Assembly (NCBI GenBank): GCA_963783355.1
Contig: CAWANF010000002.1
Location: forward strand, 1 to 64,000
DNA length: 64,000 bases
Source: CAWANF01 sp963783355
GTDB taxonomy: Bacteria > Bacteroidota > Rhodothermia > Balneolales > DATFMH01
Direction: 5' to 3'
Part shown: positions 9,501 to 17,801 of the stretch, one piece after another
Position numbering within the stretch: the first letter of the stretch is position 1
Layout: each line of letters opens with the position of its first letter
Program-made: the position numbers and the translations under genes
Notes under the pieces: generated by a model
The model's database searches: none
What the model was told of the DNA's origin: nothing
The model's input: only the letters and a program-made list of their open reading frames with translations

Positions 9501-9716
9501 ATGGCATTCAATGTCGGGCCAGGATCGGAAGTTCAGCGTCCTTTAGCGACGGTGGTAATTGGCGGATTAATCACATCTACATTATTGACATTATTGGTTT
9601 TACCTACCATATACGATTGGCTTGAAAAAGATAGTCATATTCCAGGACACGACGACGAATTTGAAAATGCCATTGCCTTCGAGAATGCAAAAAAATCGAA
9701 TGAAAACAAAAACTAA
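6579..9716 (+). CDS. czcA: CzcA-type heavy-metal RND efflux pump
   Basis: 1045-residue inner-membrane RND transporter with twelve predicted helices in two six-helix halves and two large periplasmic loops, normal for the family. It begins with a cytoplasmic MLNRIIDFSLRQK segment and TM1. The TM4 signature from residue 395 reads DFGMVVDGSVVMVEN. The DFG...DG...EN pattern is that of the HME1/CzcA group, which exports Zn(II), Co(II) and Cd(II), rather than the Cu/Ag CusA group. It is proton-driven and works with the adaptor and channel encoded just upstream. Metal specificity is inferred from this motif only. Confidence 0.93.
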   Translation: MLNRIIDFSLRQKYVAIALVLLMAAAGVNSLLNIPINSLPDVTPVQVLVITKAGRYSPYDVEKLVSFPIEQSMNGLPDVVHVRSISQFGLSIVNVQFEEGSDIYFARQLVSQRLQSISNDLPPGVSAPQLGPISTALGEIYQYKVSGNGYNLTDLRTLQDWLISPQLKTVKGVTEINSFGGFVKQYAVTIDPEKLRAFGIGLKDIVDAISNNNSVSGGNYLEHNREQYIVRGFGQIRDQKDIEEIIVTNINGRPVYIRDVANVSLGKQLRQGGVTQDGQGEIVTGIVMMLRGGNGREVINAIDNRIKEINKNLPAGVKIEKFYDQSDLVNRTTQTVTTNLLEGGFFVIAILLLLLGEITGALIVASVIPFSMLFAFIGMREVGLAANLMSLGAIDFGMVVDGSVVMVENIVHKMQNHPKEPVLLTIRNAAHEVARPIFFGVLIILMVYVPIMTFSGMEGILFRPMAITVSTAVLGSLLLALIYVPALSAILFRKGVKVRKNYLIDWLKPQYDRILQKCLNHRILTVVIALVVFGISIAMMPFLGTEFLPELDEGSILIEQVRLPSVTLDESMQNANWLAGQLRKNIPEIKTVVPKTGRSDLANDWMGVHQTDVWVILKPHKEWRKGMTKEKIIDNIRPFLESEPGLTFNFTQPIAMRVDELTSGVKSDIAVKVFGEDLDQLNDIGSKITRLLPTLKGTDNYFLEHTAGQPYLNISIDRDAVAAYGLNVDDVQRVIEVGIGGQVGSQVFEGQRRFDILIRYPEDMRSNFEDIMDIPVHLPTGGNIPLKEVANIVPAEGPREIVRENGWRRVILGINIKGIDMGSYVANLQDAIENKVAIPAGNFIQYGGAFENQQRATKHLMIVVPLSLFIILGLLYIMFGQIRYSFLIFLNLPFALSGGIFLLWLRGLYLSVSASIGFVALFGVAVLNGIVLVAHLNDLRTKGHSVRHSVVVGSSDRLRPVLMTALVASLGFIPMAFNVGPGSEVQRPLATVVIGGLITSTLLTLLVLPTIYDWLEKDSHIPGHDDEFENAIAFENAKKSNENKN

Positions 9717-9736
9717 ACATCAAAGGGATTAAACGT

Positions 9737-10240
9737 ATGAATGCAGCACATTTACATCTTATAATGAATCATGTACCAGTTATCACCATATTTTTCGCAA
9801 TTCTTTTACTTATTTGGGGATATATAACCGATAAACAGGATATCATTAAAGTTGCTTTGTGGGGATTTATTATAGCTGCCGTGGCTACCATTCCTGTGTT
9901 TTTATCGGGGCAGGCCGCGGAAGAATTGGTAGAGAATTTGCAGGGCATATCAGAAAATACAATCAGTGCTCATGAAGAAATGGCTGAAATAACACTTTGG
10001 CTGGGCGTTTTCATGGGTATATTGGGTATAATCGCCATAATAGTGGAAAGAAAATTCTATAATTACTTTAAGCCGTTATTAATGGTTTTAATGGTATTTG
10101 GAGTGATAACAATAGGCTCTTTGTCATACACAGGATATTTAGGGGGACATATACATCATCCGGAGATCTCCAATCAGATTTCGGGGCAAAATCAGGACAC
10201 CGGGAAGGTGATTCAAAAAAATAATGAGAATGATGACTAA
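9737..10240 (+). CDS. Small four-helix membrane protein, DUF2231-like
   Basis: 167 residues with four predicted membrane helices (about 10-28, 38-55, 88-107, 113-133) and a hydrophilic tail. The N-terminal HLHLIMNHVPVI and the His in SAHEEMAE before the third helix resemble the DUF2231 family, whose function is not established. A GGHIHHPE motif follows the last helix. It starts 20 bases after the pump gene, so it belongs to the metal operon and may help handle metal or redox stress; that role is inference. The last gene before a 478-base gap. Confidence 0.65.
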   Translation: MNAAHLHLIMNHVPVITIFFAILLLIWGYITDKQDIIKVALWGFIIAAVATIPVFLSGQAAEELVENLQGISENTISAHEEMAEITLWLGVFMGILGIIAIIVERKFYNYFKPLLMVLMVFGVITIGSLSYTGYLGGHIHHPEISNQISGQNQDTGKVIQKNNENDD

Positions 10241-10364
10241 ATTTTTCCAATAAAAATTAAAAAATCCATAATGTCTATATAATTGGTTTATACATTCACT
10301 GGTGAAGTAATTATGAGATTGAAAATTTGAGGAAAAACATTCACGGTTTTTCAAAATTCTATAG

Positions 10365-10389
10365 TCCCGGGTTTTAGAAGAGCCCGGGA
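10365..10389 (+). terminator. GC-rich hairpin after the metal-efflux operon
   Basis: TCCCGGG (10365-10371) pairs perfectly with CCCGGGA (10383-10389) around an 11-base loop, in an otherwise AT-rich gap 125 bases past the last operon gene. No strong T-run follows, so it may be a weak or factor-assisted terminator. Confidence 0.35.
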
Positions 10390-10437
10390 TTTGAATTAAA
10401 AAAAAGATTCAATCCATTATTTCTACATAATGATTTA

Positions 10438-10467
10438 CTATACTGACTACTGTTTAATACAGTATAG
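10438..10467. repeat. 8-base perfect inverted repeat
   Basis: CTATACTG (10438-10445) and CAGTATAG (10460-10467) are exact reverse complements 14 bases apart. It could be a protein-binding site or a remnant of a mobile element end; there is no adjacent gene that decides between these. Confidence 0.3.
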
Positions 10468-10654
10468 AGAGAGAAAAAATAATCAAGAGAGATAATATAT
10501 TTTTGGAGTACCTCACATTAAAAGTCGTATAATTTATATTATGTAAAGTTGTAATATTTCAACCAAAGAAGATACCATCAGCTACTACTCTTCTTCAGTA
10601 GTTTCATCTTCGTTTTCATTTCCATTCCTAAATACATCTCTAAAGGATGTATAC

Positions 10655-10689
10655 AAAAAGCCTGGCACTCGCAAAGTACCAGGCTTTTC
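10655..10689 (-). terminator. Rho-independent terminator of the peroxiredoxin gene
   Basis: On the minus strand AAAAGCCTGG and CCAGGCTTTTT flank a loop with a further ACT/AGT pairing, ending in a T-run. It lies 30 bases past the peroxiredoxin stop. The symmetric A-tract means it could also stop transcription from the left. Confidence 0.8.
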
Positions 10690-10718
10690 TATTTAAGACT
10701 CTTAGACGTGATTGAATG

Positions 10719-11189
10719 TCAGTTCAATGAATTCAATGTCTCTTTTATTGCAGCAAAGTTTGGCAACTGGCCTGCATCTTCAAGAACTTCTGCATATTTA
10801 ACATCACCGGATTTATCAATTACAAAGGCAGAACGTTTAGCTACGCCTTTAAACCCGAGAAAATCATCATAATATGCCCCATAGCTTTGTGAAGCGGTTT
10901 TATTAAAGTCACTCAATAAATTAAAATTTAGATTATTGGCTTTTTTAAATTCACCTAAAGTAAAAGGACTGTCTACACTTACCGCAAGTACTTCGGCATC
11001 CAGATTTTCATATACTTTTAAGTTGTCTCTTGTACTACATAATTCTTTTGTACAAACTCCCGTAAATGCTAAAGGGAAAAACAATAACAGTACGTTTTTC
11101 TTACCACTATAATCAGACAAGCTGATTTCCTGTTTTTCGGTGTTTTTCAAATTAAAATCAGGTGCTTTATTTCCTTCTTTTATTGCCAT
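10719..11189 (-). CDS. Peroxiredoxin (AhpC/TSA family)
   Basis: 156-residue thiol peroxidase that reduces hydrogen peroxide and organic hydroperoxides in the cytoplasm. The thioredoxin-fold AhpC/TSA domain spans nearly the whole protein. The peroxidatic Cys46 lies in PLAFTGVC, matching the family PxxxTxxC motif. A second Cys51 in CTKELC is five residues on, the spacing seen in PrxQ/Bcp and some AhpE-like proteins, suggesting an intramolecular disulfide cycle. No signal peptide. It appears to be transcribed alone, with its own terminator downstream. Confidence 0.9.
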   Translation of the reverse strand: MAIKEGNKAPDFNLKNTEKQEISLSDYSGKKNVLLLFFPLAFTGVCTKELCSTRDNLKVYENLDAEVLAVSVDSPFTLGEFKKANNLNFNLLSDFNKTASQSYGAYYDDFLGFKGVAKRSAFVIDKSGDVKYAEVLEDAGQLPNFAAIKETLNSLN

Positions 11190-11235
11190 AAAATTTCCTC
11201 TTATTTTGTAATTATATATTGCCGTAATAATTTTA

Positions 11236-11880
11236 TTAATCTACTCTGTTATGTAATGCATAATTCGTTTCAGTCGTTTCCAGCCTGTTAAAACCTGAAA
11301 CAATGGTTATGATTGAAATGAACAGCCCGGTCTGCCAGAACATGTTGTAATCATAAATGTAACTCTTTGTAAACCAATACAATACAAATGTAATCAACAA
11401 TAATACGAGTCCGGATAGAATAATGTAGTGTGCTTTATTTTTTCTTGAATGAATTCCATGCATAAGAAAAGCAACGATCAGGCTCCCTCCTTCATAGATT
11501 GCGATCAGCCATTCTTTTAAAACAATGGTATTGATGATAAACGGATAAGTAAGAATAAGTAACGCCGGTAGTGCAACAAAGAATATAGGGAATCGTGCAA
11601 ATTCTGGCTTGGACTGCCTGATGAACTCGATAAGGCCACTCATTAATGCAGCCAGGCTAACAATTCGCCCCCAATCCAAATAGGCATTATAGGGAAATAT
11701 GAAATCAAAATAGGATGAAAGAATATTTAAAGGTGTTCCCAAAAATGTTACCGATATACAGATAGCAGCGGCACCGTAAATTATAAATAAAGGATTATTT
11801 GTTCCCTTCGCTTTATAAAAAAGCATGAATGAGGTATATACAGAAGCTAACAATAAAAGTATGTTGAAGAAATCATTCAT
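11236..11880 (-). CDS. Unrecognised polytopic membrane protein
   Basis: 214 residues, mostly hydrophobic, with about six or seven predicted membrane helices and short loops, so an inner-membrane protein. A polar KAKGTN segment follows the first helix, and the C-terminus is cytoplasmic-looking (NRLETTETNY). No catalytic or transport motif was recognised. It lies 18 bases downstream of the DinB-like gene on the same strand and is probably co-transcribed with it. Function unknown. Confidence 0.6.
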   Translation of the reverse strand: MNDFFNILLLLASVYTSFMLFYKAKGTNNPLFIIYGAAAICISVTFLGTPLNILSSYFDFIFPYNAYLDWGRIVSLAALMSGLIEFIRQSKPEFARFPIFFVALPALLILTYPFIINTIVLKEWLIAIYEGGSLIVAFLMHGIHSRKNKAHYIILSGLVLLLITFVLYWFTKSYIYDYNMFWQTGLFISIITIVSGFNRLETTETNYALHNRVD

Positions 11881-11898
11881 GCTATACAGGCGAATTAA

Positions 11899-12414
11899 TT
11901 AATTTCTAAAATCTCCGGGACGCGGTGTTTCTCTTTCTATAGACATGACCCGGTCGGCAACTTTTTTTAATTGCTGACGTTCAAAATGCACCATTTCTTC
12001 AAAAATGTCGAATAGAGTTTTTTCCTTGCCGTCTGCAAGAACCTTTTTTTGCCATTCTATAGCGGGAATCTGAAAAGCAAGATTAAGTAAAGCGGCCCGA
12101 TGTTTAATAATTCTGTTCAATACCGTTTCAACAGTGTCTCCCTCCTTCATCTCCAGATTAAATGACTGATGAAAATTTCGGTTAATCTGTGTAATGTCGG
12201 GATTTGATTTCTTCCTGTATTGTTCCAGGATGGGTCGATAATAAGTGACCTGGGCATGATCAATTAAAGCCACCATCTCCAGGATAGATTCTGTTCCACC
12301 CGGTTTTTCCTCGAAAGGTATACCATGAATTACATATTTGAGAGCCTCTATTTCGTCCTGCAAATAGGCAGCGTCTTCACGCAAACGCTCTAAATTTTCT
12401 TTATTAAACTCCAT
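11899..12414 (-). CDS. DinB-like four-helix protein
   Basis: About 171 residues from the ATG at 12414; the frame extends 15 codons further upstream but that segment looks non-native. It is all-helical with His at positions expected for the DinB/YfiT metal-binding fold: IDHAQVTYY in the second helix and MVHFERQQL in the last. Members are metal-dependent thiol transferases or damage-inducible proteins, many uncharacterised. The assignment rests on helix pattern and His placement, so it is moderate. It precedes a membrane protein gene on the same strand. Confidence 0.55.
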   Translation of the reverse strand: MEFNKENLERLREDAAYLQDEIEALKYVIHGIPFEEKPGGTESILEMVALIDHAQVTYYRPILEQYRKKSNPDITQINRNFHQSFNLEMKEGDTVETVLNRIIKHRAALLNLAFQIPAIEWQKKVLADGKEKTLFDIFEEMVHFERQQLKKVADRVMSIERETPRPGDFRN

Positions 12415-12491
12415 AAGTAATTGCAACCCATTATGATGGATTATATGACCCAACAACAAACAACCTTTGTAAAATAAAAATGGCGTTTAAA

Positions 12492-13175
12492 TCAATTGGC
12501 CTGTGCAGCTTGGCCTTCCTGAGCCCTTTTCGATTCTAATATTTCAACAAGAGACAAGCTGGTCTCCCAGTTTTTGTCCCGGTTTCTGACCGAGTGTATA
12601 TTATTTTCTTCAGGAAAATCCCAAAACTGTCCGAATTGTCTGTTTCGATATTCGCGTAAGAAATCGAGGCGTTCTTTCAAGTCTTCTTTAGGAATTAACA
12701 ACCGTTCTTTATCGTAGATTGCATCTTCCCTGGATTCGAATACCAGGTCAAAATCTTTACTCATTACAATGGCTTCTTCCGGACAAACTTCTTCACAATA
12801 TCCACAATAAATACAGCGGAGCATATTTATTTCAAAGAATTCAGGGAATCGTTCTTTCGGATCATCCGAGTTTTCAGAAGCTTGCATGCTTATAGCTAAT
12901 GGAGGACAAGACCGTGCACATAAACCACAGGCAACACAGCGTTCTTTGCCATCATCCTTCACCAAAACAGGGTGTCCACGGAATATTGCCGGTGGATCCC
13001 ATTGTACCTCAGGATATTGCATGGTTACAGTTGGGGAAAATAGCTGTTTTAAAGAATACCAAAGTCCTTTTACGACTTCCGGAATGTAGATATTTTCAAG
13101 GAAATTGAGGTCGCGTTCCTTGCTATAATCTTTATTGAGTGCGTTAACTACGGGTTTTTCGAGATTCTGTGGCAT
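12492..13175 (-). CDS. nuoI: NADH-quinone oxidoreductase subunit I (2x[4Fe-4S])
   Basis: 227-residue iron-sulfur subunit of respiratory complex I, which passes electrons through clusters N6a and N6b towards quinone at the membrane face. Two ferredoxin motifs are intact: CVACGLCARSCP (Cys80, 83, 86, 90) and CIYCGYCEEVCP (Cys121, 124, 127, 131). The N-terminal YIPEVVKGLWYSLKQLF helix is the usual membrane-associated segment. It is longer than Escherichia coli NuoI, with a charged C-terminal extension. No other complex I gene is in the window, so the operon is dispersed. Confidence 0.9.
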   Translation of the reverse strand: MPQNLEKPVVNALNKDYSKERDLNFLENIYIPEVVKGLWYSLKQLFSPTVTMQYPEVQWDPPAIFRGHPVLVKDDGKERCVACGLCARSCPPLAISMQASENSDDPKERFPEFFEINMLRCIYCGYCEEVCPEEAIVMSKDFDLVFESREDAIYDKERLLIPKEDLKERLDFLREYRNRQFGQFWDFPEENNIHSVRNRDKNWETSLSLVEILESKRAQEGQAAQAN

Positions 13176-13282
13176 TTGATACCTGAAATCTTACTAATTA
13201 TTAAATGTTACGTATTTCTTAATAATATCGTTTTAAAATAAATCATATTGCAACAACGGTCAAAGAGATAATTCAATGAATT

Positions 13283-14590
13283 CTATTTCTCTTTAAAAAC
13301 CAAAGTAATCGGAACCCCTTCAAATCCAAATTCTTCTCTGATTTTGCCTTCTATATATCTTCGATAATTCGCCGGTAATTCTTTAGGTTTATTCATGAAA
13401 AATGAAAATACAGGCGGATTAGACTTCACCTGTGTTCCATATTTCAGTTTTAGGTACTGTCCACGATACATTGGCAGAGGACGTTCCCGGAGAATCTCTT
13501 CCAAAAATTTATTGAAACGGCTGGTGGTAATGCTTTTCTTTCTTTCTTCCAGAACGTTATCAACCAGTTCAAGCACTTTGGGTACTCTTTTCTTAGTTAG
13601 GGCAGAAACGGAAACAATCGGAATATAACCCATGGTTGGAATCTTCTCCCGTATTTTTTTCTCATATTCTTTCAGGGAATTCGTGTCTTTCTCAAATAAA
13701 TCCCACTTATTCAATACCAGGATGATACCTTTGTTAAACTTCTCCGCCTCGCGTAATACTTTTATATCCTGAGCTTCAAATCCCTGAACGGAATCAATCA
13801 ATAAAATGGCAACATCACATTCACGAATGGACGTAAAGGATCGCAATGTGCTATAAAATTCAATACTCTCGTTAATTTTGGTTCGTTTTCGGAGTCCGGC
13901 AGTATCTACCAGTAAGTAATTGCGTCCATTAAAATTAAGTACACTGTTGATAGAATCACGTGTTGTACCGGCAATATCGGAAACGATGCTCCTCTGATCA
14001 TTCAGCAATGCATTAACGAGACTGCTTTTTCCAACATTAGGACGTCCGACAATAGCCAGTTTTGGTATATCACCGGTATCCTCCTCTTCTACTTTTTCCG
14101 GTAATAAATCGACAACTTTGTCGAGTAAATCACCGGTTCCCATTCCGCTCATCGCTGAAATAGTATAATATTCGTCGAAGCCCAGCTCATAAAACTCTGT
14201 GGCATTTAAAACTTTCTCGGCATTATCCGCTTTATTGGCAATAAGTATGACCGGCTTTTTTTGCTGGCGAAGCATGAGAGTGACCGATTTGTCCAAATCC
14301 ATGACCCCGGTCTCTACATCAACTAAGAAAAGTATTACATCAGACTCATTAATGGCCAGTTGTACCTGTTCCCGTATGCCGGTCAACATGACATCGGCAT
14401 CATCCGGAACATACCCACCAGTGTCGATGATCCGAAAATCACGGCCGTTCCAAAACGTTTCTCCATAATGGCGATCACGGGTAACCCCGGAAGAATCGTG
14501 TACTATCGCTTTACGCTGGCCAATCAAGCGATTAAACAACGTTGATTTCCCAACATTTGGCCTTCCGACTATTGATACTACTGGCAACAT
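13283..14590 (-). CDS. der: Ribosome-assembly GTPase Der (EngA)
   Basis: 435 residues from the ATG at 14590; four more in-frame codons upstream are less likely. Der has two tandem GTPase domains followed by a KH-like domain and is needed for late 50S ribosome assembly. Both GTPase domains are complete: first GRPNVGKSTLFN, DTGGY and NKAD; second GRPNVGKSSLVN, DTAGL and NKWD. The C-terminal domain begins near KKSITTSRFNKFLEE. Essential in most bacteria. No overlap with neighbours. Confidence 0.96.
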   Translation of the reverse strand: MLPVVSIVGRPNVGKSTLFNRLIGQRKAIVHDSSGVTRDRHYGETFWNGRDFRIIDTGGYVPDDADVMLTGIREQVQLAINESDVILFLVDVETGVMDLDKSVTLMLRQQKKPVILIANKADNAEKVLNATEFYELGFDEYYTISAMSGMGTGDLLDKVVDLLPEKVEEEDTGDIPKLAIVGRPNVGKSSLVNALLNDQRSIVSDIAGTTRDSINSVLNFNGRNYLLVDTAGLRKRTKINESIEFYSTLRSFTSIRECDVAILLIDSVQGFEAQDIKVLREAEKFNKGIILVLNKWDLFEKDTNSLKEYEKKIREKIPTMGYIPIVSVSALTKKRVPKVLELVDNVLEERKKSITTSRFNKFLEEILRERPLPMYRGQYLKLKYGTQVKSNPPVFSFFMNKPKELPANYRRYIEGKIREEFGFEGVPITLVFKEK

Positions 14591-14688
14591 TATTTTATGC
14601 AATGCAATTAAATATGAATTATCTTATAAGCGGTGAACAAAAGCATTAAATTTACGCAATTATTTACTCTTAATTTCTATTTTTCTGT

Positions 14689-14928
14689 ATGCTAAAATGG
14701 TCTTATTTACATTTCGGTTTTTTCGGCACCGTTTTTTTAGCCCTGTTTATGTTCCTGCTGTTCATCATGTACCTGGCTGGAATAGCCGGGATTTCTATCC
14801 TTCCGGACGGCGATCGTACCAAAAATATTAAATTGATTCTAAGTGTACTTATTCCACCATTCCCGGTAATCTGGCTTTTCATCGATGTTTATCGCCAGCA
14901 TAAAGCCATAAAATCCAGATCAGTCTGA
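14689..14928 (+). CDS. Small membrane protein of unknown function
   Basis: 79 residues with two predicted membrane helices (about 10-34 and 46-65) joined by a short polar loop (LPDGDRTKN), and a basic tail. Begins at an ATG and runs to a stop that overlaps the 3' end of the convergent helicase gene by nine bases. Composition is that of a real membrane protein rather than a random frame, and it fills a gap between two genes pointing away from it. No family recognised. Confidence 0.5.
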   Translation: MLKWSYLHFGFFGTVFLALFMFLLFIMYLAGIAGISILPDGDRTKNIKLILSVLIPPFPVIWLFIDVYRQHKAIKSRSV

Positions 14929-16962
14929 TTCCTTTTCGGGTCCTGATAATAAATTTGATCCAGGGTTCTCCTCTATTTGCTCCGGGCCGGATTCTTCAAC
15001 CAGCAGCCATGGTTCCAGTAATTTTTCATCGATATCCTGAATAAAACGAGACGGATTAGAAAAGTACTCTCCGAATGATGCGTTTTGAATAACCGGGTAT
15101 GTGATAAATAAATTACTTTTGGCCCGAGTACACGCCACATATAATAAACGCAGCTCTTCATCCAATTCTTTTTCATTTTTAATGGAAAAACCGGAAGGAA
15201 TAACTCCGTCCAGGCATTGAATGATGAAAACATTACTCCATTCAAGGCCTTTTGCCGAATGGATAGTGCTTAGTACCAATGGATTCTCGTCTTTTTGAGA
15301 TGCTTCGGTATCCATGGCTGTGGATTCGATGGGATCCAGCGCCAGTTCTTCGAGTAATTTCGGAAGCGATGAATAATTTTCTGAAATCCCGGTAAAAGCT
15401 TCTAAATCTTTCAATCGCTTGGGATAATCATCAAACTGTTTTTCGCAATAAGGTTTGTAATATTCTACAATATGATGAATCGTTTCAGCCACACTGTAAT
15501 CATTATTTTTTAAATCCTGCAACAAAGTGCTGAGACTAAAAATCTGTTTGATGTATCGTTCGCTAATCAGGTTTGATGCTCCGATTTCATAGGGATTATC
15601 CTGTTGTCGAAGCCAGGTGATTAGGTCTGATGCTGTCTTCGGACCAATTCCGTCCAGTAATCGCAACAGCCGGTTCCAGGCAATAGCGTCCATGGGGTTC
15701 ACAACGACACGAACATGGGCCAAAATATCCTTGATATGAGCTGCTTCAGAGAATTTCTGTCCCCCAAATTTGACAAAAGGTATCTTTTTTTGATTCAGCT
15801 CGATTTCCAGGTCGAAGGAGTCTCTCCCGTTTCGAAATAGCACAGCTGTATCATTCAGCTCAAAACCCTGTTCCCGTAAATTCAAAATCATCTGGGTGAT
15901 AAAACGGGATTGATCCCGTTCGTCCGGGGCTTTTACCAATGCCGGAAGCTCACCGGATTCATTCCGTGTGAAAAGGCGTTTATCATATTTACTGGCCGCT
16001 TTATCAAGAATGATATTCGTTAAGTCCAGAATTCGCTGCGTTGAGCGGTAATTTTCCTCCAGTTTAATTATTGTGGTTCCCTTGAATTGTTCCGGGAAAT
16101 GCATGATGTTTGCATGATCGGCTCCCCGAAATGAATAAATACTTTGGGCATCGTCTCCCACCGCCATCACATTATGATACCTCGATGAAAATAATTCCAC
16201 CAATTCTGCCTGCAATGCGTTTGTATCCTGATACTCGTCGACTAACACATAACGGTTTCGCGTGGCTTCCGCAAGGCGAACCTGTTCATTTTCACTTAAT
16301 AAATCACGGGTTTTAACCAACAAATCATCAAAGTCCATTACATGATTCGTTTCTTTATACGATGTGTACTTATCGGAAAGCTCCTCAATCCGTTCCACAT
16401 GATGCATGAATTGCGGATACTGTTCATCAATTACCTCGTGAATTGACATCTGTTTATTTACCGAGGTACTGAGCATGCTGTAAATCGTATTTTTTTGGGG
16501 AAACCGTTCTTCCAGTTTATTGAATTTCAATTCGGAACGAATGAGCTGAAACACTTCGATGGCGTCAGATGCATCGATAATGGTAAAATTATCCGGGTAA
16601 GAGATGGCGGAGGCATATTTATGAAGCAACTGGCTGCAGTAAAAGTGAAACGTCCCACCCCTGCACATTCCTGCATCGGTCGTCTAATAGTTTAGAGGCG
16701 CGATTCAGCATTTCTTTTGCGCCCTTCGTGTAAAGGTCAATAATAACAACTGTTCAGGACGTATTCCGCTCTCTATCAGACGGGCAACACGATAGATAAG
16801 TGTGCGGGTCTTGCCTGTTCCTGCCCCGGCAATAACCAATGCCGGTCCGTCTCCGAACATCACGGCTTTTAACTGACTGGAATTGAGCACATCCCGGTAT
16901 GGTATTTGAAAATGCTCATCCCTTTTTTTGTTTTCATCTTTATTTAGGACGAATTTCTTCAT
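14920..16962 (-). CDS. UvrD/PcrA-type superfamily 1 helicase, two apparent frame errors
   Basis: About 680 residues if read through. Motifs in order: Q-motif region LNSSQLKAV, Walker A AGAGTGKT, LTFTRRA, VDEYQDTN (Walker B), GDDAQSIYSFRGA, ENYRS, IHSAKGLEW and YVACTRAK. This is an ATP-driven 3'-5' DNA helicase for repair or replication restart. The reading frame breaks twice within about 65 bases: a missing base near 16719-16724 (GCGCA for probable GCGGCA), then an extra base in the C-run 16658-16661. The two compensate, and the peptide between them (MLNRASKLLDDRC) fits the family, so sequencing error is the likeliest cause. If real, the gene is dead. Confidence 0.85.
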
Positions 16963-17165
16963 CTGACAGCATTAATTCTGTGTTAGGATATGTAAAATAT
17001 ATGTATGAGTTTTCAGGAATGACAGTACTAATTCTGCAAAATGAGGGAGATAAATGAAATTATTTGAACAAATAACATATTTCTGCTTTTCTTTTTTGAT
17101 TTGGCACCAATATATTCCGTCTTTATAAATAGTTTTAACCGAAACATGATGATAGTTAATGACAA

Positions 17166-17798
17166 TTGTATATGAATGAACCTACAATTATTCATAAAAA
17201 TGTAGGTTGGATTGAAGTCATTTGCGGGGGGATGTTCAGTGGTAAAACTGAAGAACTCATCAGGAGAGCACGAAGAGCCCATATTGCCGGGCAAAAAGTT
17301 GTCATCGTTAAACCCACCGTAGATAAACGATATCACGAGGAAATGGTCGTTTCACACAGTGCTATGGCTCTGCCGAGCATCGTTGCGGATTCTGCCGATC
17401 AAATTATTTTGCTGGCAGGCAATGCTAAAGTCGTTTGCATTGATGAAGCACAATTTTTTGATAATCGTCTTGTTGAGGTAGCGAATACCTTAGCAAATGA
17501 TGGCCGGCGTGTTATAGCCGCAGGCCTTGATATGGATTACATGGGTAATCCTTTTGAACCTATGCCCCACTTAATGGCTGTGGCCGAATATGTTACAAAA
17601 CTTCACGCCATCTGTTCGGAAAGTGGGATGATTGCTAATTTTTCGCAACGCATTGTCGCCAGTGAAGACCGTGTCTTATTAGGCGAAAAAGATGCTTATG
17701 AACCGCGTGCAAGGCATTGCTTCAGGCCTCCCGTTGATGTAAAACGAGGAAAAACAATTCCCCCGTTAGAAAACCCAAACAACCAAGAACATGAATAA
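17166..17798 (+). CDS. tdk: Thymidine kinase, with half the zinc ligands missing
   Basis: 210-residue type II thymidine kinase phosphorylating thymidine to dTMP in salvage. P-loop GGMFSGKT (21-28), the catalytic-site IDEAQFFD (92-99) and the LDMDYMGNPF segment are intact. The usual four-Cys zinc site (CxxC...CxxC/H) reads C150-S153 and A182-C185 here, so two of four ligands are gone; structural zinc is probably absent or differently bound. Four bases before the NupC-type transporter gene, so uptake and phosphorylation of nucleosides are coupled in one operon. The start could also be the second Met. Confidence 0.93.
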   Translation: MYMNEPTIIHKNVGWIEVICGGMFSGKTEELIRRARRAHIAGQKVVIVKPTVDKRYHEEMVVSHSAMALPSIVADSADQIILLAGNAKVVCIDEAQFFDNRLVEVANTLANDGRRVIAAGLDMDYMGNPFEPMPHLMAVAEYVTKLHAICSESGMIANFSQRIVASEDRVLLGEKDAYEPRARHCFRPPVDVKRGKTIPPLENPNNQEHE

Positions 17799-17801
17799 CT
17801 A

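Larger units (their letters stand above)
10241..10718. other. 478-base intergenic gap with hairpins and a vestigial reading frame
   Basis: Separates the metal operon from the core genes. It holds a GC-rich hairpin, an 8-base inverted repeat and a clear minus-strand terminator (listed separately). On the minus strand a short open stretch ends at the stop 10585-10587 and reads GFLYTSFRDVFRNG followed by an acidic tail. It looks like the C-terminal end of a lost protein gene, but it has no start and overlaps the terminator. No tRNA or convincing small gene was seen. Confidence 0.4.

Noticed and set aside
13395..13628. Plus-strand open frames within der and sufD (for example 38968-39450)
   Set aside because: They lie antisense to strongly conserved genes and show no coherent domain.
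16705..16962. Separate short ATPase gene at the 5' end of the helicase
   Set aside because: It is the N-terminal Walker A part of the same UvrD-type helicase, split by a frame error.
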